Assembly (NCBI RefSeq): GCF_030463565.1
Contig: NC_134643.1
Location: forward strand, 4,970,001-5,034,000
Reading direction: 5' to 3'
Source of the DNA: Pelecanus crispus
Lineage: Eukaryota > Chordata > Aves > Pelecaniformes > Pelecanidae
DNA length: 64,000 bases
The notes under the pieces are model-generated. The model was not told the DNA's origin. It searched no databases and worked only from the letters and a program-made list of their open reading frames with translations. Position 1 is the first letter of the stretch, and each line of letters opens with the position of its first letter. This document shows positions 40,201 to 52,800 of the stretch, one piece after another. The position numbers and the translations under genes are program-made.

Positions 40201-43200
40201 GTGGTGGGTGATTTGGGAGGAATCTCACCTTTCAGGTGTTTCTGTTAAGGGCTGGGATTCATCTCATTTCAGACAACTGCAAACATCCTGAGCTGGGCAC
40301 TGAGACTCTTGCAAATACATCAGATAAATGGAAACCTAGAAGTTTCCATGCTTTTCCACCAAGGGCAGAGAGACCTCAGATATGACCCCGCATCCACATC
40401 AAGTGGGGTTCATATAGGTACAGATCAGAAAGCTGGAAGATCTGGACTTCTAGAAGACCCAGGTCAAACTGAAATGGTGTCCAAGGCACCAATGGTACCC
40501 CTACTTATCCAACAGTACCATGTTGCTGTCCTCTCCCACTGGTAGTCGTCTTGCTTCTCAGCTGTATATGGACTGTAACGTGTGGAAAATATTTATGCAC
40601 TGTTTTCAGGCAAGCTAGCTTTTCTCTGAGGTCAACAGCAAGAGCTCAACACTCTGGATTTGGCCCAAAGCAAGCACTGATTTGGTCAGAACAAAGTGAA
40701 CAGATGGTGGTGCTCTGCCATCCCTGCTTCACGGGATTAACCCATCCACATTCTGCAAGGGCTGGGTACACCACAGCTTCCACTCAGCGCATCGCACTCA
40801 CCCCTGCTTGGCCTTCTGTCCTGTTCGCTTTGGATCCTGACGATTTGGGCCTCGTTGGATCATGGTCACACATACAAAAGTGTCACCCACACTGAATCTG
40901 CTGGCCCAACACCATCGTGGATACTGAGAAACAGGTAGATGGCAACAACCACAGATGTCCTCTTTGGGTACAGCTCTGGTCAGAACATGAGTTCTCTTGC
41001 ACACAGTTAGATGAAACTTGCTCCCAACCAACAGAACTCCCCATGTTTCAAAAATGTCACCTCTCCCATCAAAACCCGCAATGCATATACCTACCCTCTC
41101 TTCCCAGCTTGCAGTTTTGACTTATGGAAACCACTACAGAGCTCCAGGACAATTTTAGGTGCTTTCTTTTCAAATTCTGGGCCTGGCAACCCATGACCCA
41201 CGCTTTCCCCTGAAATCCCCAAAAAAGATAGCTGAGCCGTACCTCTTTGAGGACCAGCACACACTTGCCAGGCCCGACAGACTGAGGTAGCTCTGCTATT
41301 CTGCCTTTGTTTAAATATGGACCTGAGAAGCAGCGATGGTTGATGTAGAGCTGGGGGCAGCAGTATCTCCCATTGATGGTGCCTGCAAGGAGAAAGTAGC
41401 ATTGATGTGCATGTAGCACTTTTGTACAATAAATCAAGGGCCCTTCTTCTTCCTCCCAGATGTGGGAAGGAGGGGAGAAGAGTAAATGAGGCACAAAGAA
41501 ATCTTCTCTGGGATAGGAGGTGGAGAAGCCTCTGCTACTCAAATCCATCCGACATGGGAAAAGCAATTGCTTTTAATAGCAACTGACTGGCTGCACACCC
41601 TACCAAAAGGAGAATCGGGAAAGGATTTCATTCATAACATGACCCGAGGCTCTTTCATGACTCACATTGCAGATGGACATGAATGACTCAGTTGCAACTT
41701 GCCAGAAAGGGAACATATTAGCTGCCTCTCACAGATACGGAATCGGCTCAGGGAGAAAATTCACGTGGAGGGCTCCACAAACCCCTGCTCATCTACTGTC
41801 CAACCCAGTAAAGCACTGAGGTGCCATTCCCCTGACCCAGCATGGGTCTACAGAGTAGTCTTCTTTGTCTGGGCTAATTACTCTGGGCTCCTTTATAGCC
41901 CATGGAGAGAAATGGGAACTTCTAGAAGCGGTTCACGTGCTATCCAAGTGATTATCCACTTTTTGGTTATCATACCCAAAAAGAGCCTGTTTCTCCCCAT
42001 TTGATTGTAACAAGGCACTGGGATGTTGGCTCAAATGCCAGAGCATGCCCTGCAGTCTGATGAAATAAAGCGAGTTAAATCCTGCCCCTCCTGCTGAGTC
42101 TATGCAATTAACTGGATGAATATTGCACTCTCAGAGCCTCCTGCCATTGCTAAAGGGGAGAAAAGGGGAGAACTTATCACTCTCTACAACTACCTGAAAG
42201 GAGGTTGTAGCGAGGTGGGTGTTGGTCTCATATCTCAAGTACCAAGCGATCGGACAAGAGGAAATGGCCTCAAGTTGCACCAGGGGAGGTTTAGATTGGA
42301 TATTATGAAAAATTTCTTCACTGAAAGGGCTGTCAAGCATTAGAACAGGCGACCCAGGGAAGTGCTTGGGTCCCCATCCCTGGAGATATTTAAAAGACAT
42401 GTAGATGTGGTGCTTAGGGACATGGTTCAGTGGTGGACCTGGCAGTGCTAGGTTAACAGGTGGATTTGATGACCTTAAAGGTCTTTTCCAACCTAAACGA
42501 TTCTATGATTCTATTAAAATTTGCCTTTAGCAGAAGTAGCAGCCATGCCACACAGTCATGATGCTAACACAGGGACGCATTAAGTCCTGGTGTAAGCAAT
42601 TTCATTGATGCCAACTAAAAAGTCGCATCCATCTCGACCAGGGTTTCATTAGCCTGGCCTTAAGATCATTAGCTGAAATGGGCAAGCTGCAGGGGAACTC
42701 CAATAACCCCAGCAAGACACAACGTTCACACATGGAGGACCAGACCCTCCCAGGCTGCACGTCAGAGACTCCTCGCACTGTAGGTGGGTCCACACCACCT
42801 CACACCACCTAAGGATGTGGTTCCCTCTCCCCACCCGTACGACACACTCACTCCCTTTTTGGGGTCATCTCCATCCATACAGGCAACAGACCCTTGAAAT
42901 AAGGATCCTGCTGGTGCCAAACAGCCTTACCTGTTGTGTCTGGCTGAGGAACTGGGCAGAGGTCATGAGGTATTTTCTCAACAGGCACTGTGGATGGTAA
43001 CCTGTTAAACAGCAATTCGGTGTATTTAATAGTGTCAGATGGGGCAAAGGGGCAGAACCAACCTTCAGGCTGGACCAGGAGATACTCCAGGACCTGCCTG
43101 GACCAAGGAATGGAGATACCTCAAATGCAACCCTGCTTCCACACAGTTTGTCATAGCCCAGGGCCTGCATACTACAGAAGAAGGAGCCAGATCCACCACT

Positions 43201-46200
43201 CCTCCAAAAATATACTCTGGTCTGTGACCTTTAGCCTTTCAGGTTGCAAATATTTATGCTTAGGTCCCTTAAATTCTAGTTTCCAGAAACCGCAAGGACT
43301 AGATAGGGAAACGCCCTCCTGGTACATGTCCATCTTCCATAAGTATCCCTTACTGTCCATCAAACACTAGCCACATGGTTCCAGCTAGTAAAATATTTCT
43401 ACTGCAAAGACTTTCTTGTATGTTCACATTTTTAGATTTAAAGGAACCCCCTTGCCAATGCTGCAGTATCTGGGCACTAGCTAGCAAAGTCACTCAGCTG
43501 CTGTGTATTATCCCCCCTGGACAATCTGATGCATCCCTGTGAAAATATCACCTTAAATAACAAAAACTTACTGCTTTTCTGGTTGCACAACTGCAATTCT
43601 TCTCTTCCTTCGCACTGAAAAAATGAAGCAAGGAAGAAAAAATTAGTTTTGTACCCTTCTGTCCTATAAAGTATACCCATAATGCATAAAAAGCTGTATA
43701 AATGCACTGACTATAAAATGACTTCTAACACAATGAAATGGTACTTAATTACTATCGCCATCTTTTCTTGGTATTTTTTAAGTAAGTCACTACATCATTA
43801 AAACCTACTTTGAAGATGTAATAATACATTTAATCTTTCCTCTGGAATGCTAATATCATGTTTTATGGGATCAGTATAAAAAAATTAAAATAAAAACAAA
43901 AATATTTTTCCATACAGAAACACATATGGATAAGATTACATTTTATAAGCATGATTACCTCCAGCATAATTTATCCCTAGCTATAAATTGCGATAAGGCT
44001 GCATAATGTTGCCATAGCAGTATTCTCCCAAATTAGGCCCCGGCTGCCTGATTTTTAACTTAAGCATATTTAACTCTTCAAAAGAGTTGACACATTTTAA
44101 AATTTGCCTTTCAGATGTTAATATAAACAGCGAGGTTAATTTTTCATCTGGTGGCTTGAGATCAGGGTTGGATAGTTTCTGCAAGGAACGGGAGAGAACA
44201 CCAAGCCACTGAGCACTCGTGAACTGCCTTCAAATGCAAATGGAAGGGAAAGAAACTGGTTTTAATATGCACTGGAGGCAGGACAAAACACTACGGGCTT
44301 AACTGTGCCAGGAGAGATTTAAATTAAACAGCAGGGAAATCTCTGAGCTGGTAAGGGCAGTGAAATAACAGGACAGACACCCTGAGAAGGGGTAGAAACT
44401 CCATCACAGGACACCAGCAAACATTTCTCAGTTTAGATGAAGCAGATCCTGTTTTGGAGACGGAGCACCTGGATGGCCTCTTTATGTCCATTCCGCCCTA
44501 TATTTTATGGGTTTTTTTCCTGATTTGAGATCCCATGTCCCTAATTCACTCAGCTGCCCAAGTGAACTTGGCTCAGTGCAACAAAACCTGGTTTCACGCC
44601 GGCAAACCCCTCATAAACCCACAAGCCACACTCTGCAATCCCAAACCACATAACAGCCTTTCCCAGTGCAAACAATCCCATTTTTAGAGGGACTGATTCC
44701 ACAGACAACTACAAACTGCATAATACCAGTGCTGCGGAGTCTGGTCACTCATTAGATTTATTACTATTTATTACAGTACACTTACAGCCTGGTTACAAAT
44801 CTGCTAGTTAGGTTGGTAGTTTCAATAATTGGATTATTGACATAAGACAAACTCCCTGACAAATCCGTTGGATGTAATATTTATGCTGCTTGAGGTTTCC
44901 ATGTACTTACAAACAGCTTTGTGTGGTGGAGTTAGGTTATAAGCATTCGCTTCACACCAGCCAACGGGGAAAATGTCCATAGACTCTACATCAACTATGT
45001 ACTCTGGACAGGGCATCTGTAAACCTAGAAACACAAATTTATAATGTAATTTAGACATGGGAATACCAAGCTCAGAGCCATTCGAGCATTCATCATGAAC
45101 CCAGGGAAGCAAATGATGGAACACGTAAAAATAAATCTGCTTCCCTGCATCAAAATCAGGCATCATTTCATCTTCAATTTTGCACAGACAGCAATGATAA
45201 GGCTGTTGCATTTACAGTGCAATGTGATTCCAGAGAAACCCCCATTAAGAGCACTCTAAAGATGCACGGTGAAGCAGCCAAAAGCCAGTAAGGTTAAACA
45301 TGCATGACTTTCCCCAACAGGACAGCCTGATTGCCCCCTTGGTTTTTTTGTAGAGCAAGCGAGTTAGCAGAACTTGTTGGGTGCTTGCTCTTACTGGTAA
45401 GAGAGTGCACATGGGCTGTCACAGGATGGTAGCTAATGCAAGACACCATTTAATTACTCCAGTTCAAGCCCGTCTGCACTGGCACAGCCCGGAGCTAAAT
45501 CTCCAGCACCAGCATGAGATGATCTCCTAATAAAAGAGACCAAAGGATCAGCAGCTTCCCCTGCTGCATCCTCGCCTTTGCATCTGTTACAGCATCTTCG
45601 CCTCCTGCTTAATGCAGCAGTGTTTGACTGTGCACAGCTAGGTGACTATGGGGAACCTCTCACTAATGAACGTTCATCAAGGGCTTGCAGTGTAATTGAA
45701 ACAGTAATTGAACTTTGTGATGGGAACGGCGTTGAGGCTGAGACGCAGCATTTGGATCAATCTTGTCTCTAGTAATAAACTTGCTGCACTTTGAGAGTGT
45801 GTAGTTGTATGAAAACCCAAAGGAAACAGGAAAATAGGTGCTGGTGTTCACGCTGCTGGAGGAAGTAATTAAAAAAATTAAATCATGATGTCTGCATAGA
45901 TTCATTGTCTTCATGGTATTCCTCTGAGCCATGTCACGCATAATACACTGAAGATACAGTCTCTATTACACTGGGATATGGGAAGAGGATGAGATGAAGG
46001 CACATGATACAGGACACACCCTGCTCATATGACCAGCTGAGCCTCAATGCAAGGTCTGAGCAGCTGGCATTCCCTGCAAAACCATTTCCCTCCATGAGAA
46101 AATACCAAGAGGTCACCGCTCAGTTTGAACCTGATGAAAGCTGCACTCTCCAGTGGGCAAAACATTTTTGCCTAACGCCACATATCCAACCACGGAACTG

Positions 46201-49200
46201 ATGTGAGAACTGCTGAAGTCAGGGGCAAGACATGCACCAAGTGAGAAAGCCATGGACTGAGCCCTAAACAGATCAAGAGATCAACACAGTCCCCGCTGAA
46301 ATTCCACCAGATCTGGGAAAATCCATTATTTTCATTACTGTAACTGTTCTACGGTGTTATTCTGACCCAATAAACAGATCAAATGTACTTTCCTGCTTGC
46401 AAACAACAAAAGATGTGACAGAAAATTTTCTTTTTAAAGTTTACAGCTGCAGCTACCCTGAGTGAGCAAGGAAGCACCATAATGTCTGTTCTCTTGCCAC
46501 ACAACTATTCCTCTTGTAAGACTTACTCACAACTACTCTGTCCTCCCTGGCACTGCTTCTTCCCTCTGGCAATTGATAACCCTGCCTTCCACTTCCACCA
46601 TCTTACTGCTTCGTTTGGCCTCACTCATGTAAGCGGAAAACAGCTTGTTTGAGACTCATTAGTTTCATTTGTTGCATTTTATGCTGCCATCTTCTCAGAC
46701 TAAGAAATGTCTTGAGAGGTTAAGTGGAAGAGAACAGGGAGATTGGAAATAGGGTGAGGAAAACTTCCACCTCCTGCTACAAATCTGGGGCAGAATAGAG
46801 CAGCAACTCTGGAAAACTCTCAAAGGGAAAACTATGGAAAAACTCCCTGGAGAAGTGATTAACAAAAAGGTTTTCCTCAAATTCCTAGGCTGTGCAGAGA
46901 GTGTACATTATTACTTGTATAAAATCACACCAGAAAGCTTCAGCTTTAAAATCTAAAATGAACCAGTAAAAATTAACAATGCAGATGATGAGCAATAAAG
47001 TGGCAGAAAGCGATGGGATGCGCACAGCCTCGGATCAGCCCTATGCTTCTTTTCCACCACGGGGGAACTATACTGCTGCTCATTAAATGCTTTGCCCTGA
47101 AGTTTACAGAGTTCTGCTACTGTACAAAGCATGATTTATTAAGCAATGTTCCCTCATGTCTAACTCGACGCTGCTTAACTACTGCATCCTGTTTTATGGC
47201 TGCAGTTTGGGCTGTCAAGCCCTGAAACTGGGAGGGCAACAATGAAAGCCTGACGCGCCCATGATAAATGGTGGGACCCGAGGTCTTCAGCGATGGGCTC
47301 CCATAGTAGTTGGGGAGTCTTGCTGCTACCAGAATATAAATAATCAGTTAGAAACAACAGCGTATTAATGGAGTCAAAAAAACCATGCCACAGTTCAAGC
47401 CACATTTATTTTACAACTCTGCAAGCAGGGTCTTGGGGGTTTTTTTAATGCCTAGTTTTAGCGTAACACTGTGCATGCTGTAGTCATGTATTTCAACAGC
47501 AGCAAAGACTTACTTTTATTTTTGCAGTCTTTTGCATCTTTTCCTTTTACTACGGACCATTCTATTCCTGGTATTGAGATATAAAACAACTGTAAAGCAT
47601 CTATATATCAGAACTCAAAAGACAAGGAGATGCACACAGGTTTTTTTATGACAAGTTGTAAAAAAAAAATCCTTTAAGAAATTAGAAGAGTAAAAGACAG
47701 GGAGAAAGAGATGAGGGAAGGGAGCAAGGTGGGAGTGTGTGACCCTCTCCCTGCCTCTATCCAGGGTCTTGGAGGACTAGTTGATTTAAAGACCCAAGAA
47801 ACAGCATGTCCTATTCGCTATAATGGGCAAAAGTTTAGGAACGCCAAGTCCCTTTGAAAGTATTACAGCTTAAGGGGAAAAAAAAAAAAGAGAAAGAAAT
47901 CCCATAAAATCTGCATATAAAAGTGAAGGCACCTGGCCATTTAAGAAGGGGAGTTGCCAAAATGGGTCAGATTCCTTGACCAGATGGGTGTAAATTCGAC
48001 AACAGCTTTAGTGAGAACTGGATTTCAAACAAGCGTTGATTCCAGCTCCTTCAAGAAAAGTACATGCCCTGTGTCCAGACCAGGCTGCAGATGAGCTTTA
48101 GCTACCTCGAGTCGGAAGGCAACCAGTTGTCTCAGATGAAAAAACCAAAACCCGCCATTGCAGACAGCTCTACCAAAAGCAAGGACGCAAAGTGGCATCT
48201 GCTCGGTATACTGGAGATAATCACAGAGGAAACAAGCTGCCTGGGGTGACAGCACTATGTCAGGGATGGAGAAGGATGACAAACCAGCTCTCCTACATCT
48301 CCCACCTCTGCTGCCTTCGGGCACACGCCTGCAGCTCTGCTCTCCCCACATCTCAGCTGGCCCAAACCACAAGGCTTAGCAGCAAAGACCCAAGCAGTGC
48401 ACGAATGACTTGGCCTGCCAAGCTTTAGGTCGCGAGGAATCTCTCTTTAGGTAGCAACTGAGTTATAAATCTCTAATAACAGGATTTATCTCGGAGGCGT
48501 CGGGAAAGCCTTGTCTACCATATAATGCTACTTTTGTAGAGCTAAACACCACAGAACATCGACCTTTCTTGTATTTTAGAGCAAGCTGCTAGCACAGATG
48601 AGGTACTTTGGTTACCCGACAATGTTTTTACTAACTTTAAGGGCTTTGATTAGAGACCTTTCCTCTTGTACAAATTGAACTGCACGCTGCCAGTTGTTGA
48701 AATACTTCTTGGGTTATTATAATCAATGCAGCACAATGCTAAAGGTGATGTGCCAGGTGACGATGAGGCAATACAGTTAGTATCAACCTGGCTTCCACTG
48801 TCTTCCAGCCCCAAAACACTGAGAGCTGAGCATCTCGCAGAGGAGGGAAGGCGACTTTTTGTGCAGATCAGGCTTGAGACTTCATCTCACATGGGAACTC
48901 TGCAAGAACCCCTTGTCACAGACCCCTGTTTCTGCGTCCTTTCTGGAAATCATGTACTTGACTATTGTTCTCCCATTACCCCTTTCCTAGCTGTTTCACC
49001 CTGGAAGGGCCAAAATAAACTTGCATTAATCTCTGAAAATGAGGGTTTGCACTGCTTTTGCAGAAACAATCTTGACAGCAGCCTGGATTTAATGCACTTC
49101 AGGAGAGTTACTCATGAGCCACTGACCCCACAGGCCATTAGAGAAGACATGGGCGACTCCTTTCCTCCCTCGTATCTCCTGCTACAGAGCTCCCACAGAG

Positions 49201-49792
49201 CTTGACTCTGTGGGACTTGCTCTGTTTCCTTTGATTCTGCTCTCTGCAGGACAACTGTGCAACCTGGAGCCCAGCACAAGCTTCGTTTCTCCCCATCCCT
49301 TCTTTCTGTTAGGAGACTGGGATACCAACAACATGCACTACTCCTTGAGCTGCAGAATACGACCGTGCCTTGCTTTCCTCCCAGCTCACCGAGACAACAT
49401 GCATTGTATTTCCTGCAGCTGTACACAGCAAGTGTTTAAGAGATGCTGCTCCTTCATCAGCCCAATCTCTCAGGGATGCCTTGAAACACCTAGTGGCACC
49501 CATCAGAAATGCACAAGCAGAGCTGCACAGTATCTACCTATCAGCATGTGACTGCAGGCAAAGGGGTGGAGGTATTTTAACATCACGTCCCCCTGAACCA
49601 TCATGGTAGCTTAACCAAATGCATTTCATTTTGCAAATGGGAGGTGGTGTCGTTTAGCCCCTGTGGGCAACCAAGCACCACACAGCTGCTTACTCACCCT
49701 CCCCCCCGGTGGGATGGGGGAGAGAATCGGAAGGGCAAGTAAGAAAACTTGTGGGTTGAGAGAAGAACAGTTTAATAATTTAAATAAAATAA

Positions 49793-49827
<35 letters not shown>

Positions 49828-52800
49828 ATAAAAATGGTAATGAAAAGGAGAACAACGAGAAAGAGACAAACAAAACCAAGGAAAAAAACCAAGTGATGCA
49901 ACCGCTCACCACCCGCCGACCAACGCCCAGCCAGTTCCCGAGCAGCCATCGCTGCTCCCCGGCCAAGCCCCCCCCAGTTTATATACTGAGCATGATGTCA
50001 TATGGTATGGAATAGCCCTTTGGGCAGTTTGGGTCAACTATTCTGGCTGTGCCCCTCCCAGTTTCTTGTGCGCCTGGCAGAGCATGGGAAGCTGAAAAGT
50101 CCTTGACTAGTATAAACGCTACTTAGCAACAACTAAAACATCACTGTGTTATCAACATTATTCTCACGCTACATCCAAAACACAGCACTACGCCAGCTAC
50201 TAGGAGGAAAATTAACTCTATCCCAGCCAAAACCAGGACAGGAAGGTTCCAGCAAGATGTTGATTTTTGACTGTGTCAGGGCTGGCAGCACAAGGGACGG
50301 CACATCTGCCTTATGCATTCGTCAAGAGGCAGAAGCACAGATCTTACAGAGGTTGGCGATGAGCAGGACTACAGGACACCAGAAGTGCCTTTGATATTTT
50401 CATGGTTCTCCAGAAGAAAGCGAAGCAGCATATTACATTTGTAGTTGATGCTGACCCAATTACTATTGATTTCAGAGGGAAACTGAAGCTCTTATATTCA
50501 TTATAGATGAAGCCAGTAGCTTCAAACAACCGCGTGTTACCTTGATGGGTAAAAATTCAGCTATGTTGTGACAATGACACATGCTACAACAACTTTATGG
50601 TTTATCACAGTGCCCATCAAAACAGTTAAATGAGCATGGCTTTCTGCTCTTGGTAACTTTACAAATAACACTGCTTTTAAAGCAATAATAAGAAGAATCC
50701 CTGTGTTGTTCTAAATTACACTTAAGAAGTCCTTGCCCAGATGAATTGAGAAAGTCCCACAAGCAAAACCACATTAAAAATGAGCGCATCTGTACCTCCT
50801 TTCAAGAAAGGTAGAAATGGAAGTTTTAATACAGTATTATGCTCTGCTAGATTTCAGCACTCTCCTAATGCTGCTTGTACAGTGGTGGTGTTCTCCATGG
50901 GATGATGGCTTTCTAAAATCTGTATTATAGTTACTGCCTGCAAGAGCTCTCTTAGATCAACGAAGGAAACTACACAATCGCAGAGAGGAGGGATGTGAGC
51001 ATGCGATGGCCATGGTGAGGAGCAGCGTATATTGCAGAAGTTTTATGGACCTAGGTGAAAAAAAAGGAGTGAAAGGAAGAGGAGGGAAGGAAGGAATGAG
51101 GTTGCAGGGGGACAGGAGGTCCCACGAGTGCCAGCTGGAAATCACGGGGGAAGTCTCAGCCATACAAGTGAGGCAAACATCCTTCTCAGGATGGAGGTCT
51201 ATCGTGATAGCACTGAAGAGGTTTCTGTCATCAGTGGAGATCATGCTGATACAATCCACATGGATGGGTGGGTGGAAGGTCTTGTGGCTCCCTCGTGGAT
51301 AGAGCAGGGGAAGATAATCCTTAAGAGCATATATTGGTCAATGTGTATAAAAAGGAAAGGCTAGAGAAAGCAGTATTGTGCAGGGGATGAAGGACAAAAT
51401 TAAGACAGCATTTGAGTGAACCACACAAAGACAAGAAGCCTCTACAGCACGTACCTTCAAGGTGAAGCCACATTAACCGTCCTTTAACTGAGGTGATAGA
51501 AGCGACACATATCTCTGCAGGGTTCCTGGGGTTCACTGCCTCCAGCTTCATGTTCTTAGTAAAGCCACGGCTGAAGGATGTCTGAAAGAGTCAAGGACCA
51601 ACACTGAAGCATGGCACTGCAGCACTGCATGATTTTAACTAGGCTGTCCACTGGGAAGCATAAATCTAAATTTATGGTTTGCTTTTCACTGGAAGGGCAG
51701 GATACACTGAAGAATACAAAGGCATCCAGATTCAAAATGGAGCTGTCCTGGACAGCCATATGAAAAAACCAGTAATGGCAACAAATCAGAAAGCAATGTA
51801 TTTCATGGTTTACTCTCAGAGACTGCAAGGAGGTTACTCCACACCAGCTCCAAGTATATTTGAATGTTTGCTAGTGATGCATTTGCTGGCCACCATTGGT
51901 GATGAGATACTACACAGAAGGTTCCTGGATCCGCTGTGCTTGAGCATCTCTCACCTTGCTACAAGAAACTCTGTAAAGCAAATAACCCATCTTGCCTGAG
52001 ACCCGAGAAACTTCTTCACAGCCCAGGCTGACTGAGGCTGGAGAAATTTGAGTAACCTATTCAAGTATGTTTTTCTTCCTGGAGTATTTTAAGCTCAATG
52101 TCCAATTTTCTCTGTAGACTTCAGGTACATAAGTTCATCGGTTACAGGTGGACGTAGATGGAGCCAGTTGTGTTTACTGCTACAGCAGTACCTCTGTACA
52201 CTTAAAATATAGCAACAAAGAAACAGGTCTCTCACAGTTTATCTGAGGCCCCTACTGCCCTCTCACTCTTCTCCAATGAAGGCAAAGCCAGGCCAGATAT
52301 TATAGCAATGATCCCCAAATGAGTGGTCATCACCCCAAATAAGAAACACAGGACCAAAATGTGGGGTCATGAGCTTGTGAGAATGCAGCATCCCCCATTG
52401 TACTAAGAGTTTGGGAGCCTGAGAGAAACTGGAGTTCAAATCATTCAGGTACCAGTGCTGTAGGCTAATGTACGCCTTGGCAAACTGCTTCAGTCTACAG
52501 TTGGCCTGGCCATGTGATAGCAGCAGGCTGCTGACCAGTCCCTCCTGCTCATGCCAGAGGCAGGATGGCTCAGCCCTAACATAACAAACCACAGCTCCTG
52601 TTTGTAGCCATTGCAGGTCATCCCAAGTGCAGAAGGATCCCAAGACCTTATGACCCCCTCCAAAATCTTCCCCACATCCTGAGCCTCAAGCTACTCTTCA
52701 CCTACTTTCACCCTTACCCTCTGTCCCTTCCAGTGTTCTCTCTCCGTTTGCTTAAAGTAAGTCCCTTCCCAATATCCCCACCACCACTATCCCTGAAAAC

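Larger units (their letters stand above)
49648..50240 (-). mobile_element. Solo LTR of an avian endogenous retrovirus, sense to SFMBT2
   Basis: The minus-strand unit begins TGTCCTGGTTTTGGCTGGGA and ends GGGGCTAAACGACA, giving TGTC...GACA termini. It resembles a common bird ERV LTR family in its 5' end, in the cytosine-rich segment before the end and in its TATA region. A TATATAAA lies at 49978-49985 and an AT-rich ATTAAA-type poly(A) region near 49770. No internal retroviral sequence is attached on either side, so it is a solo LTR. A target-site duplication is not evident. Family assignment (ERVL versus ERVK class) was not settled. It sits in the intron between exons d and e. Confidence 0.8.
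45025..51454 (-). other. SFMBT2: SFMBT2 intron d-e, contains a solo LTR
   Basis: The intron is 6430 nt, donor GTACGT and acceptor TTTCTAG. It holds the solo LTR at 49648-50240 with its microsatellite. A plus frame of 159 codons at 48726-49205 has no recognisable domain. The remainder is unique sequence. Confidence 0.85.

Noticed and set aside
41069..41566. 165-codon minus-strand open frame treated as one exon
   Set aside because: Only 41243-41382 has family similarity and proper splice sites. The rest is read-through into introns.
48726..49205. 159-codon plus-strand open frame
   Set aside because: It has no domain and no start context, lies within an intron and is antisense to the gene.
49626..49966. 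Frames with threonine, leucine or valine runs
   Set aside because: They are created by the (TAG)n microsatellite in the LTR; not a gene.
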